A stretch of DNA of 64,000 bases from Akkermansiaceae bacterium (GTDB lineage: Bacteria > Verrucomicrobiota > Verrucomicrobiia > Verrucomicrobiales > Akkermansiaceae). Below the pieces are notes generated by a model. The model was given only the letters and a program-made list of their open reading frames with translations. It ran no database searches and had not been told where the DNA came from. Each line of letters opens with the position of its first letter. The first letter of the stretch is position 1. The stretch spans positions 62,001 through 126,000 of the forward strand of contig JAPKDJ010000002.1 in the NCBI GenBank assembly GCA_026421245.1. The letters run 5' to 3'. A program made the translations under genes and the position numbers. Below, piece after piece: positions 20,629-31,179 of the stretch.

Positions 20629-23600
20629 AAATCAAGCTCTCCTTGCGGGTTCACCTCGCTCACCCCAACCACTTCTCCCAGATGAGTCGAGACGAACCGG
20701 CACTCGACCAACTCCGGTCCAATCCCAAACACATCAGCAACCGCCGCCTGATAACTTATCATCTGCCCAGCATACCGAGCCACTAACTCCACGCCCGATT
20801 TCACTCCGTCGGTTTTAAAATCAATCACTTCCACCTTCGTTACCGCACCGCTCTCTCGAAAAATATGCATGCGATCAATCACGCCACTCATCCATTTCCC
20901 TTGATAGATTAGTTCGAAAGCCTGCTCCCGAAAAAGCTCCCCGCCACGATCCTCAAAGACCGCATGAATCTCCGGAATTTTCAAGGCGTCTTCAACAATC
21001 TTTCCGGCCCTCGAAAACGGTTGCGCAGGAATCTTCCCAACTTGCAGCCACTCAATCTTTTCAAACAAGGCATGCGCTGCGATGCCAATTCTACGACCAC
21101 TTCCGCCACCTTTCGCCACCTCCTCCTTCTTCGCTGAAGGACTTGTTCGACTCCGCTGCGCCCTCCCTTTCGGCAGCGCAGGCAAGGATTTCACCTCCGG
21201 CTTCTCTGCCTCATCAACATTCTTTGCCCACTCGGAATTTGACTCCGGGAAATCAATCCCCGTCGCCTGCCTCACCAAGTTTCCCGGTGTCGCGAAAACC
21301 TCCTTTTCCTTCCGCGTTTCCGGCTCTTCAGGCAGATAGACATAGAGCCCCCGCTTCGCCCGCGTCAGCGCCACGTAAAGCAAACACATCGTCTCATACT
21401 TCTGCGTCTCCCCCCACCGTTCAAAAGCAGCATTGGTCTCAGGATGCTTCTGATAAGCCCATTTTCCCGGCACTTGCAAAAGCCAACCGACCCCTCGTGC
21501 CACCTTGAATTTCGTCGCATCCGGCACTCGCGTTCGGTCCGACATTTCAGGCAACATCACAACGTCAAACCCCAGCCCTTTCGACTTGTGAATCGTCATC
21601 ACTTGAATCGCAGCGACACCTGGAGCTGAGTTTACCTTGAGATCTCGGATCCAATCCGCCGCCGCTCTCGGACACGCCTCACCCGTTCCATCGAACTCCG
21701 CCAAGGATCCAATCAAATCCTCTGCCCGACGTCTCCCATACAACTCCAACTTTCCCCACTCCGGTGCGATCAAAGCACTGACAAAGCGGGTATATCCCGT
21801 CGCTTGAATCTCTTGTAAAACCCGATCCCAACGCGTCCCCCAGTGCTCGCCATATTTTTCCAGTACCGCCATCACAGGAGACATCGCCAGCACCTCTCGA
21901 CTGTATTCATCAGCCGGATTCGCAAGCCACTTAATGAGGTGAGTAATCACCACACCCACCGCATGATCCGTCCCCGGATCCCGCTGCCCGGCCTCGATGA
22001 CATCGAAGCCCTCCGCCCTCAGTAAATTCGCATACTTCTTCACCAAGTCCCCCGTCCGAACCAAGACTCCGCAACTCAACATCTTCTCCCCGATCCCAAG
22101 ACGCCGCAGCTCTGCCACCAGGACCTCGCCCTCTTCATCTTTCGACACCACCGTCACTTTGGCCTCCCCCGAAACATCCGGATCCGCCGACTCATGATTC
22201 TTCCACCGCCACTGATCGCGAACCGATTTCCCGAACATCGTTTCAATCAACGACAGATTCCCACACACCGCATTCACCAACGCCAGCACCGCCGGACACG
22301 ACCGATAAGAAACGTCCATCGGTTCCACCTCCAACCCATGCTCATAGCGGTCCAAGACATCATCAAAAAGACTCACATCGCCTCCGCGCCACGCATAAAT
22401 CCCCTGCTTCCGATCCCCCACCACAAAAAAGCTCCCTTCCGGATCTCCCACCGCCTCATCGATCAGCGGTTCAAGCCCGCGCCACTCCGCTCGGCTCGTA
22501 TCCTGAAATTCATCGAGCAACCAATGATCATATCGCCCATCAAGTCGGTAATCGATCAACTCCCGCCGCAACCTTGCCTCCTCATCCTGACTCCACTCGC
22601 CGAGCAACATCTTCACATCGTCAAAGCTCAATAATCCCCGCTTCCGCAGCTGCTCCGCATGCTCATGATCGATCTGCTCCATCAACTCACCCACCGCCTG
22701 AGTCTTCGCCACCGCGCTCGCCATTTCACACCCAATCGCGAGACGAAAAAGAGCCTGCCAATTCACCCACTGCTCGTAGGGAATCGTCAGCATTTTTCGT
22801 CCCTCCTTGATTTCAACCGGACCCGGCTCATTCAAAACCTCCAGGAGTCGTTTCCCAAACGCGTTCGTTTTCAGCGAAGTCCCCACGGTGTGCTTTCCAA
22901 AGTTTTCAAGCTGCACCGCCCAAGCCTTCGGTTGACTCTCATCCCGCAACGACGAAATCAGCCCCCCCTTCTGCTCCGACCAATCCTCCACCTGCGGCAA
23001 CTCCGCAAAGACCTCGGCGTTACCAAAGGCCGCCTTCCTTGCACCCGATTTCCAGATCCGATGCCATGTCTCGATAAAGTCCTCCAACGACCGCTGCACG
23101 CCCTGCTGTCCACGCCCCAATGTCGCCTTCCGGAAGGCATGATAGAAGTCCTCGCGCTCGCCAAATCCATCTCGTAACACGCCTTGCAGAATTTCCCCTT
23201 CCGCTATTTTTAACCGCGCGCCCTCCAGAAGATCAAACGTCCCCCCACTCAAGCCCAACTCGTACTGGAAACCCCGTACTATCCGAGAAAAGAACCCGTC
23301 CAAGGTCGTCAGTTGTAGTCGGGGCAAAGCCTTGATCACCTTTCCCAACACCTCCGCGATATCGACCTGAGCCCGAATATCCCGACAAATCTCCGCCGCT
23401 TTCTCCGCATCCAAACTCCCCTCCGCCAACTTCGTCAGAACAGAATCCGCAAACTCTCCCGCCGCTTTCCGCGTAAAAGTCAAAGCCACTATTCGCTCCG
23501 GCTCCACGCCCTCCTTGCCAATCTTCCCAATAACCCGGTTCCCCAGCTGATAGGTCTTTCCCGATCCCGCCGACGCGAGGATCAAGAGGTTCTTTGCCAA

Positions 23601-23630
23601 AATATCTTTCATACTGTGCCTCCCTTCCAA
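20625..23630 (-). CDS. UvrD/Rep-family helicase-nuclease (AddA-like)
   Basis: NLLILASAGSGKTYQLGNRVIGKI, VALTFTRKAAGEFADSVL, WLLDEFQDTSRAEW, MTIHKSKGLGFDVVMLPEM, C-terminal VEVIDFKTDGVK nuclease motif. Confidence 0.9.
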   Translation of the reverse strand: MEGRHSMKDILAKNLLILASAGSGKTYQLGNRVIGKIGKEGVEPERIVALTFTRKAAGEFADSVLTKLAEGSLDAEKAAEICRDIRAQVDIAEVLGKVIKALPRLQLTTLDGFFSRIVRGFQYELGLSGGTFDLLEGARLKIAEGEILQGVLRDGFGEREDFYHAFRKATLGRGQQGVQRSLEDFIETWHRIWKSGARKAAFGNAEVFAELPQVEDWSEQKGGLISSLRDESQPKAWAVQLENFGKHTVGTSLKTNAFGKRLLEVLNEPGPVEIKEGRKMLTIPYEQWVNWQALFRLAIGCEMASAVAKTQAVGELMEQIDHEHAEQLRKRGLLSFDDVKMLLGEWSQDEEARLRRELIDYRLDGRYDHWLLDEFQDTSRAEWRGLEPLIDEAVGDPEGSFFVVGDRKQGIYAWRGGDVSLFDDVLDRYEHGLEVEPMDVSYRSCPAVLALVNAVCGNLSLIETMFGKSVRDQWRWKNHESADPDVSGEAKVTVVSKDEEGEVLVAELRRLGIGEKMLSCGVLVRTGDLVKKYANLLRAEGFDVIEAGQRDPGTDHAVGVVITHLIKWLANPADEYSREVLAMSPVMAVLEKYGEHWGTRWDRVLQEIQATGYTRFVSALIAPEWGKLELYGRRRAEDLIGSLAEFDGTGEACPRAAADWIRDLKVNSAPGVAAIQVMTIHKSKGLGFDVVMLPEMSDRTRVPDATKFKVARGVGWLLQVPGKWAYQKHPETNAAFERWGETQKYETMCLLYVALTRAKRGLYVYLPEEPETRKEKEVFATPGNLVRQATGIDFPESNSEWAKNVDEAEKPEVKSLPALPKGRAQRSRTSPSAKKEEVAKGGGSGRRIGIAAHALFEKIEWLQVGKIPAQPFSRAGKIVEDALKIPEIHAVFEDRGGELFREQAFELIYQGKWMSGVIDRMHIFRESGAVTKVEVIDFKTDGVKSGVELVARYAGQMISYQAAVADVFGIGPELVECRFVSTHLGEVVGVSEVNPQGELDL

Positions 23631-26320
23631 TCAAATGCGCCCTTCAAATCGCGACCATACGCGAGATCTTCAAAATCATCATACCTCACCTTCTCAGCCG
23701 GGGGCCAAAAGACCTTCGCCTGCACTTGTCCCACAATCCACTCAGCACACTTGCGAGCCGAAATTTTCTCTTCTTCGCCAAACCCCACCCACCGCGTGAT
23801 TTTCACATTCCCCCGATCCTGACCAAGTGCAAAGTATCCCACTTCATCGACTTCGCCTTCCATTTCGCCCAGAGCATCCGCATAAAAGGGCACCTGCAAA
23901 TCCGTCCAAACCTTCCCACCTGGCGCCACCACTTCTTCCCCACGCAGATGCTCCGGTGGATCATCGCGATACAACTTCTGATGTTCCTTCACGACATCTT
24001 TCGCCTCCTTGCTGCTCTTGTAATCCAGCACCCGAATCCTTCCGTCCTCATGACGCTCAATCCGATCAATCTGCCCCGTCACCGTCGCTCCCGCGATCTC
24101 CAGTTCAAAATATTTTTCCACTTCAAAAATTTGCCATCCATTCGCACGGGTCTCAGCCTGTTCTTCGGCAAACCAACCCAAACGCAAGCGCATCGACTCG
24201 ACCTGTAAGGAAACTGCCAGCGGTAGCTCTTCGCCAAAATGCCGCGCCACCAGTTTATCGAGCGCTTTCAAAAGCCACCCCTCAATCCCCTTCGCATCCG
24301 CCGAGTCCCGCGCCACCTCATTGCGGCCCCACTGCTCAAGCACCTCGTGCAGAACATTTCCAAAATCGCGATGATTCCACTCCACCCGCTCCGGCTCCGG
24401 CTCGTTCATTCCAACCACCCGTTGCAGGTAGTATCGAAAAGGACACGCGAGGTATTTCGAAAAAGCCGTCACCGACATCCTCAGCCTCGGTTCTGCCACC
24501 CGTGGTTTCCATCTCCAGTGATCCTCCAGCGTCCAGGCCACGCCAGAGTCCGCCGGTTCCACGTTCGCAAAAAGCTCCTTCACCTGCTCCGCCAAATCTT
24601 TCCCTTTCGCTGTCAGCAAAAGCCGCGAGGGCATGAGAACATCTCCGCCGAGCGACGACTTCCCCACAATCAAATCCACCCGCCCATTCTCACGTCGCAT
24701 CTCCAAAAGCGCATTCAATAAATAAGCATCCCGCGCCGCCCGGCTCTCCTCACAAGGAAGACCCAACGCCTGTCTTGCACTCTCCGGCAGCCAGGAATCA
24801 CTGCTCGAGCGCGAGGGAACCCTCCCCTCATTCATCCCACAAACAATCAAGTGCGGAGCCGGCTCATGAAGCAGTTCCAGCCAACCCTGCACATCCAGAA
24901 CCCGACCCTCCGGAGCCTCCTCCGGCACCGGTCCTAAATCCCGCAAAAGCAAATCAATCCAAAACCCCGGCGACCGTTTCACCGCCTTTGCCGCCTCCGC
25001 CGTCGATTCCAGCCAACCTTCCAATTCCGCCTCATCATCGCGATCAACCTTGTTCAACAGTGTCCGCATTCCCGCATGAAATCCCTGCCCCAAAAAACGC
25101 TTCCGTAATACCGCAAAGTCCTCCATCACCTTTTCAGCGACCAAAGCCGCATCACGTTGATACCCCAGACGGTTCTTCTTACTCTCACTTGTCGTCCGCT
25201 CCAATCCCTCTTCGATTAAAATCCGCGCTCGCGTGACATCCTCTAGCGACCGGACCAGATGCGAATCAAGCAGCGCTGAGAGAGCCTCGACTTGCTGCGC
25301 CCGAATCCCCGCAACCAAAAACCGCCCCTGATCAAAGGCCAGCAAATCAATCACCTCCTTCACCCCCGGCGTCTGCAAATACCGCCGCCAACAACTCAAC
25401 CAACCCGCCACCGACGAAGGCAGCGAAGCCCCTGGATCATGAATGCCCCAACCGGCCCGACCAAAGGATCGCACTAATTCCGTCGCCACTTCCTCATCTC
25501 CCGTTCCAAGCCCCACCGACTCACTCCCCGAACCAGAAGCCGCCACATGCGCCATCGCCAAGTCTGCCTGCTGACGCGGATCGCCCGTCAAAGTCACGCT
25601 CCCATTTTCCGGCCAGCCAATCTCCGCCTCATTCCACTCCAATCCCGGGCGCCCCCACTCATCCACCCGCGCATCGGGCACCAGCACCGAGACTGGCACT
25701 CCCACTTTCTCAAGAAAACGCGTGACCACTGGCGGCAGATCCAACACCCCCGCAATCACCACCCTTGTCACCCCGCCCGGCAATTCCATCGCCTCACTTG
25801 CCAACTGCGACGACTTGCTCTCGTATCCCCACCGTTTCAAAGCCCCCTCCACCACCGTCTCCAACCTCGCCAGCTGTTCCCACCGTTCCTGTTCCAGCGA
25901 CGCTATCAACCTGGCCGCTGAAGCCAAAAGGAGCCCGTTTTCCTGCAGCCCCTTCCGTAAATCCACAAAAGCCTTGGCCAAGCCCAGTGCCCACCCCGGC
26001 CCGTCACTCGCAGGCGAGGCCGGAAAAATCGCCCCGTAATCCTCCCAATCCTTCACCGCTTCGAGCGCTTCTGTCCAAGCCAAGATTTCAACCGCATCGG
26101 GCGCGAAATTCTCAACAGACATCAAAATTCCCGTCGTCACGACCTTGGGAGCCAGCAAGCCCCCCCGCTCCGCCAATCCCTGCCGCAACCGACGACTACT
26201 CTGCGCCGTCGGCACCACCACCATATACCCTGGAAGCTCCTCTTTCCGCTCCAACAGCCATTCAATCACGGCGGTTCCGTAGGTCATCGACGACGCCAAG
26301 GTCACAAGCTCAGAGGGCAT
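23609..26320 (-). CDS. PD-(D/E)XK nuclease family protein (AddB-like)
   Basis: FSKYLACPFRYYLQRVVGM, HEVLEQWG, RIRVLDYKSSKEAKD. Overlaps the addA-like gene by 22 bp. Confidence 0.85.
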   Translation of the reverse strand: MPSELVTLASSMTYGTAVIEWLLERKEELPGYMVVVPTAQSSRRLRQGLAERGGLLAPKVVTTGILMSVENFAPDAVEILAWTEALEAVKDWEDYGAIFPASPASDGPGWALGLAKAFVDLRKGLQENGLLLASAARLIASLEQERWEQLARLETVVEGALKRWGYESKSSQLASEAMELPGGVTRVVIAGVLDLPPVVTRFLEKVGVPVSVLVPDARVDEWGRPGLEWNEAEIGWPENGSVTLTGDPRQQADLAMAHVAASGSGSESVGLGTGDEEVATELVRSFGRAGWGIHDPGASLPSSVAGWLSCWRRYLQTPGVKEVIDLLAFDQGRFLVAGIRAQQVEALSALLDSHLVRSLEDVTRARILIEEGLERTTSESKKNRLGYQRDAALVAEKVMEDFAVLRKRFLGQGFHAGMRTLLNKVDRDDEAELEGWLESTAEAAKAVKRSPGFWIDLLLRDLGPVPEEAPEGRVLDVQGWLELLHEPAPHLIVCGMNEGRVPSRSSSDSWLPESARQALGLPCEESRAARDAYLLNALLEMRRENGRVDLIVGKSSLGGDVLMPSRLLLTAKGKDLAEQVKELFANVEPADSGVAWTLEDHWRWKPRVAEPRLRMSVTAFSKYLACPFRYYLQRVVGMNEPEPERVEWNHRDFGNVLHEVLEQWGRNEVARDSADAKGIEGWLLKALDKLVARHFGEELPLAVSLQVESMRLRLGWFAEEQAETRANGWQIFEVEKYFELEIAGATVTGQIDRIERHEDGRIRVLDYKSSKEAKDVVKEHQKLYRDDPPEHLRGEEVVAPGGKVWTDLQVPFYADALGEMEGEVDEVGYFALGQDRGNVKITRWVGFGEEEKISARKCAEWIVGQVQAKVFWPPAEKVRYDDFEDLAYGRDLKGAFDWKGGTV

Positions 26321-27103
26321 GTTCAGACCATCCGCAATCCATCCCTTTCCTCCAATCTCAAACCGCGCATTTCGTTCGAAATCTCCTCGCCAACCCGATC
26401 TCTCTTTTGCGACGTCCTATCCAGCTATTAGGCCTATCGTCCAATGGTTCTACGCCGACGCCCAACAACAGCAGCAGGGGCCCGTCACTTTCGAGCAAAT
26501 TCAGCAACTCGCCGCAAGTGGCCAGATTCAACCTGCTACCCTCATTTGGAATGAGGGAATGTCCAACTGGTCTGCGGCTAACCAAGTCAATGGAGTATAC
26601 AATCAAGGATCCCCTCAGCCGGCAGCTGTCCAGGCTCCCGGCAATCCATACGCCGCTCCGGTTTCCGGAGGTCAAATGGGCGCTCCAGCCGCTGACGGAA
26701 ACTATCCCATCCCTAAAGTCAAAAAGGTCTCCTATCCCCTATTTCTAATCACCTTCCTTGCGGGCATCATTCTGTCTTTTGTCGCCGTCGGCATTTTGTG
26801 GCCCACGCCGCCAAGACAGCCACGGAAATGGAAAACAACCGAGCCTCCCAACCTCCCATTGAAACTATTGAAGATATCGAAAAATTTAATGCCCAACAAC
26901 AGGCTCAGGCAAATGAACAAGCGGAAAAAATGATGGCAGATTTTTCGCTTGCTGCCATCGCAGTGAGTGGAATTGGTCTACTCCTGATGTTTGTTGCCGG
27001 TATTCTTGGCCTCATCTTCATCTACCGTGCCTGGTGCTGTATCCAGCCCCGTGGGGCTCGAACCACTCTAGGCAAGGCCGCCGCTTCCCGCCAGACCTCC
27101 TAA
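26319..27103 (+). pseudogene. GYF-like (DUF4339-type) membrane protein, frameshifted and C-terminally truncated
   Basis: Frame A: VQWFYADAQQQQQGPVTFEQIQQLAASGQIQPATLIWNEGMSNWSAANQV...FLITFLAGIILSFVAVGILW. Near 26800 the coding signal moves to another frame: TATEMENNRASQPPIETIEDIEKFNAQQQAQANEQAEKMMADFSLAAIAVSGIGLLLMFVAGILGLIFIYRAW. Confidence 0.6.
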
Positions 27104-27176
27104 GACCAAATCCTGTAATCCTTGTCTTTCGAGGCCTCCACGCGTATGCCGGAGACCTCTTCTTTCTCCCAAAATC

Positions 27177-28550
27177 ATGCCTACCCAGATTGGACTCATT
27201 TCCCTTGGCTGTGCCAAGAACCTCATCGACTCCGAGATCATGCTCGGACACCTGCAAGATGAAGGCATGACTCTCGTGCCTGATCCCGAGCTTGCCGATG
27301 CTCTCATCATCAATACCTGCTCTTTTATCGATGTCGCCAAAGACGAATCCGTCGGCACCATCATCGACGCCGTCAACGCCCGACAGGAAGATCCCGCGCG
27401 CGAAAAACAAAAAATCATTGTGGCAGGCTGCCTCTCCCAACGTTTTCAAAAAGACCTTCCCGGCCTCCTCCCCGAAGTCGATGCCTTCATCGGTCTCGAC
27501 CAAATCACCGACGTCGCCTCCATTGTCCGCCAGACTTTACAGCGTGATCTTGAGAAAGACGGGTCCCTCGACACCGTCACCGCCAAGTCGCGATACATTC
27601 CCGACTACACCACCCCCCGCTTCCGCCTCACGCCGAACCACATGGCCTACATCAAAATCGCCGAAGGCTGCAACCATACCTGCGCCTTCTGCATCATCCC
27701 CAAGATCCGCGGCCAGCATCGTTCCCGCACCCAGGAATCCATCATCCGCGAAGCCAAGGGCCTCATCGCCCAAGGCGTGAAGGAAATCAACCTCATCTCG
27801 CAAGACACGACCTACTTTGGCATGGACAAATGGCAAGGCCTCGGCAACCGCCCCAAGCCCACCTCCGGCGTCGATTCTACTCGCGGAGAATCCCTCACCT
27901 CCCTCCTTCGCGCTCTCAACGGGCTCGAAGGTGATTTCTGGATCCGCCTCCTTTACACCCACCCGGCCCACTGGTCCGACGAACTCATTCAAACAATCGC
28001 GGAGTGCCCAAAAATCGCGCGCTATGTTGATATTCCCTTGCAACACATCTCCGACCACATGTTGGATAAGATGAACCGTAAGACCGATGGGAAATACATC
28101 CGTGATCTCCTCCAGCGCATGCGCGACGGCATCCCCGATCTCGCCATCCGCACCACTTTCATCACCGGCTTCCCTGGCGAAACGGACGCCGATTATGAGG
28201 AACTCCTTGAATTCATTAAGACCTTCAAGTTCGAGCGCTGCGGTATCTTTCAGTATTCCAAGGAAGAGGGAACCCGTGCTCACAAAATGGACGACCACGT
28301 CCACCACGCCACCAAGAAAAAGCGCCATCGTGAACTCAGTTCCGCGATCGACGAAATTGCCCAGGACGTCAACGAACGACAGCTCGGCAATCCAAAACGC
28401 GTCCTCGTCGAGGAAGAAGGGATTGCCCGCTCGATGTGGGATGCGCCTGACATCGACGGCCGCATCTTCGTCCCCATCGACTCCGAAGTTGGCGAGTTCC
28501 TCGACGTCGAAGTCAAGGACCACCGCGGCTACGATTTGGTCGCAAGCTAG
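27177..28550 (+). CDS. rimO: Ribosomal protein S12 methylthiotransferase
   Basis: IGLISLGCAKNLIDSEIMLG, INTCSFIDVAKDES, IAEGCNHTCAFCIIPKIRGQHRSR (radical SAM), DIPLQHISDHMLDKMNR, C-terminal TRAM-like region. Confidence 0.97.
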   Translation: MPTQIGLISLGCAKNLIDSEIMLGHLQDEGMTLVPDPELADALIINTCSFIDVAKDESVGTIIDAVNARQEDPAREKQKIIVAGCLSQRFQKDLPGLLPEVDAFIGLDQITDVASIVRQTLQRDLEKDGSLDTVTAKSRYIPDYTTPRFRLTPNHMAYIKIAEGCNHTCAFCIIPKIRGQHRSRTQESIIREAKGLIAQGVKEINLISQDTTYFGMDKWQGLGNRPKPTSGVDSTRGESLTSLLRALNGLEGDFWIRLLYTHPAHWSDELIQTIAECPKIARYVDIPLQHISDHMLDKMNRKTDGKYIRDLLQRMRDGIPDLAIRTTFITGFPGETDADYEELLEFIKTFKFERCGIFQYSKEEGTRAHKMDDHVHHATKKKRHRELSSAIDEIAQDVNERQLGNPKRVLVEEEGIARSMWDAPDIDGRIFVPIDSEVGEFLDVEVKDHRGYDLVAS

Positions 28551-28562
28551 GAGACTTGGAGT

Positions 28563-28580
28563 GCGGGAGCTTGCTCCCGC
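28563..28580. terminator. Short palindromic hairpin between convergent rimO and rnr
   Basis: GCGGGAGC-TT-GCTCCCGC, an 18-nt perfect palindromic hairpin in a short convergent gap. No strong T run. Confidence 0.4.
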
Positions 28581-28639
28581 CTTTCCAATAGATCGGCCAG
28601 TGCTTTACTCTGTAAAAGTGCGAGTAAGCTACTCCAAAG

Positions 28640-30952
28640 TCATCTCCGCCTCCGCGCATTCTTCCGCGCTGACCTATTACCCGGGGTAGATTTCGGCTTC
28701 CCTTGTTCTGATTTACCCTTCGATTTTGAAGCCCCCTTTTTTGTCGGGGCGACCTTTTTCGCGACTTTCTTTTTTGCCGAACCACCGGTCACTTCCACAA
28801 TCTTGAAGTCCACTTTCATCCCGATGCGGTCCACCTCGTCAACGACCACCTTCAAACGCACTCCAGCCTGTAAGACCTCTCCCCGGCTGTTTGAAAAACG
28901 ATCCGAGTTATTTTCGAAGAACCAACGACCCGTCGGAAACCCTTCACGCTTGATGAGTCCACGCTGTAAAATATCGGTACATTCCATGAAAAGACCCATC
29001 GCCCGGACTTCAGTGATGATGGCTTCAAATACCAGTGGAGTTTCCTCACGCGAAGAAAGATCCAGCCATTCCAACATTTTCATCCGCCGGCTCTCTGTTT
29101 CGGCATCAGCACTCGTTCGCTCAGTTCCTGAAATATGTTCCGCAATTTCGACACAACGTTTCGCATCCGGTGTCCGGTCAATCTTTTCAGGCCGGTTTTG
29201 AAGCAATGATTGAAGCGCTCGATGCATCACCAAATCAGCGTATCGACGAATTGGACTCGTAAAGTGACAGTAGTCCGTTTTCGCCAAACCATAGTGACCC
29301 TCCGGCGCCGAAAGATAACAGGCTCGTTTGAGACTCTTCAACAAGCCCACTTTAATTGCGGGCTCTTCCAAACTTCCCTTGGCTGAATCAATGAGCTTCT
29401 GAATGTGTTTCCGATTACTGAGATCTCCCGGCTCGTATCCGTATGAACGTGCCAGCTCGGCAAAATCCTGAAGCTTGTCGGGATCCGGATCTTCGTGAAC
29501 CCGGTAGATCGCGGGACGTCCGGAGTTTTTCACCTTGCGCGCCACCGCCTCATTGGCGGCCAACATGAACTCTTCAATCAGCTGGTGACTCTCGTTATAC
29601 TCTTCACGATTGTAGCCGGTAGGGATTCCCTTTTCATCTAGGATGATACTCACCTCGGGCATGTCGAGGTCGAGACCACCATTTGCAAAACGACGTTTCC
29701 GCAAGAGGGCTGCCAGTTTCCACGCTTCCCGAATGCACTCGCCAAGCTCGCCACCTTTACTCGGACTCTCGAGAATCTCCTGAGCCTCTTCATAGGTATA
29801 CTTACGCGGAGTACAAATCACCGCGTCGCAAAAGTAGCTCTTCATTATCTTTCCTTTCGGATCAAGATACATCACGGCACACTTGGTGAGACGGTCTTTC
29901 TGGGGAACCAACGAGCAAATCCCGTTACTTAATTCCTCAGGCAACATTGGAATGACCCGGTCGACGAGATAGGTGGAATTCCCCCGCTCCCGTGCCTCAA
30001 GATCAAGAACGCTCTCCGGTTTTACGTAGTGCGAGACGTCGGCGATGTGCACCGCAAGAAGCCAGCCTTTCTCAGTTCTCTCCACAAAAACAGCATCGTC
30101 AAAGTCTTTTGCTGTTTTCGGATCAATCGTGATCACCTTGCGCTTCCGCCAATCTTCACGACGAGCGATTTCCTCCGCCGGAATCTTCATCGGAATCTTT
30201 TGAGCGGCCGCCACGACTTCACGCGGGAAGGTCGCATTGATTCCGTGCTGATGGACAATCGCTTCGACATCGACTCCCGGATCACCAGGCCAGCCGAGAA
30301 CATCAACAATGTGCCCTTTGGGAACTTCTTTCGCGCTGGTCCACTCGGTAATCTCCGCTGCCACCAATTGGCCGGACTTAGCATCGAGCGTGTTTCCAAC
30401 CCGAATTGATGGAGGTAGCCGCTCATCTTTGGTGCGAACCGAGGAAAATTTCCCTTTCTTCACAAAAATCCCCGTCACTTTGCTGGACCGGCGCTCGACA
30501 ACTTCGATCACGCGTGCACGAAGGTCATTGTGTTCCTTCGAGCTGCTGTTGTTCTCCACCAACTTGGCCCGCACGATATCACCATCCAACGCAATCCCCA
30601 TCGCCCGCGGGGAGACGTAAAAGCGATCCTGTTCATCGAAATCGATGCCCATTGCCAGGTTCCCCTCATCCGTCTTATTGGCGTAGAACCATCCGTGCCC
30701 GGCCGCATTCACCTTGAGCTTTCCAATCAGGCCCTCACGGGAACGGCCTTGCCCGCCCAACGCATAACGTGTTTTTTTTCCGAGTGAAATTTCTCCGGCC
30801 TCTAGCATCTGGGCCAAAGTCTCGCGTAGCTTCTTGCTCATGCTTCCCGGAAGCTCCAACGCACGCGCAATCTCGCTCTTATTGAGCGGTCGTCCACCGT
30901 CCTTACCCAAGAGCGCAATAATGCGCTTCTTCATTTCCTCTGGTTTCGACAT
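28640..30952 (-). CDS. rnr: Ribonuclease R (RNB-domain exoribonuclease)
   Basis: ITIDPKTAKDFDDAVFVERTEKGWLLAVHIADVSHYV, CHFTSPIRRYADLVMHRAL, C-terminal S1-like region and Lys-rich tail. Start set at ATG 30952. Confidence 0.95.
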   Translation of the reverse strand: MSKPEEMKKRIIALLGKDGGRPLNKSEIARALELPGSMSKKLRETLAQMLEAGEISLGKKTRYALGGQGRSREGLIGKLKVNAAGHGWFYANKTDEGNLAMGIDFDEQDRFYVSPRAMGIALDGDIVRAKLVENNSSSKEHNDLRARVIEVVERRSSKVTGIFVKKGKFSSVRTKDERLPPSIRVGNTLDAKSGQLVAAEITEWTSAKEVPKGHIVDVLGWPGDPGVDVEAIVHQHGINATFPREVVAAAQKIPMKIPAEEIARREDWRKRKVITIDPKTAKDFDDAVFVERTEKGWLLAVHIADVSHYVKPESVLDLEARERGNSTYLVDRVIPMLPEELSNGICSLVPQKDRLTKCAVMYLDPKGKIMKSYFCDAVICTPRKYTYEEAQEILESPSKGGELGECIREAWKLAALLRKRRFANGGLDLDMPEVSIILDEKGIPTGYNREEYNESHQLIEEFMLAANEAVARKVKNSGRPAIYRVHEDPDPDKLQDFAELARSYGYEPGDLSNRKHIQKLIDSAKGSLEEPAIKVGLLKSLKRACYLSAPEGHYGLAKTDYCHFTSPIRRYADLVMHRALQSLLQNRPEKIDRTPDAKRCVEIAEHISGTERTSADAETESRRMKMLEWLDLSSREETPLVFEAIITEVRAMGLFMECTDILQRGLIKREGFPTGRWFFENNSDRFSNSRGEVLQAGVRLKVVVDEVDRIGMKVDFKIVEVTGGSAKKKVAKKVAPTKKGASKSKGKSEQGKPKSTPGNRSARKNARRRR

Positions 30953-31179
30953 GCGCAGACTTTGGACTGGCTTTGCCGACGCCACAACCACGGATGCAAG
31001 ACGATTTCTTTTTGAATCCGTGCCCTCATGTTTTGCGCCCCTTTAAAAAATTACTGGTCTTCTTTCAATTTTCATTCCAACTTGTAGGCACAATGTAAGG
31101 TCAGAAAAGGCTTTGATTGCCAAGCGTCCTAAATTCATTTTATTCTCCACCAACGATCGACCGAATCGAAACTAAAACT

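Noticed and set aside
19659-20630. 323-aa Pro/Ser/Thr-rich plus-strand ORF
   Set aside because: Antisense of the serine hydrolase gene.
25765-26748. 327-aa Pro/Ser-rich plus-strand ORF
   Set aside because: Shadow of the addB-like gene; composition typical of antisense translation of GC-rich DNA.
27537-28523. 328-aa minus-strand ORF
   Set aside because: Antisense of rimO; no recognisable domain.
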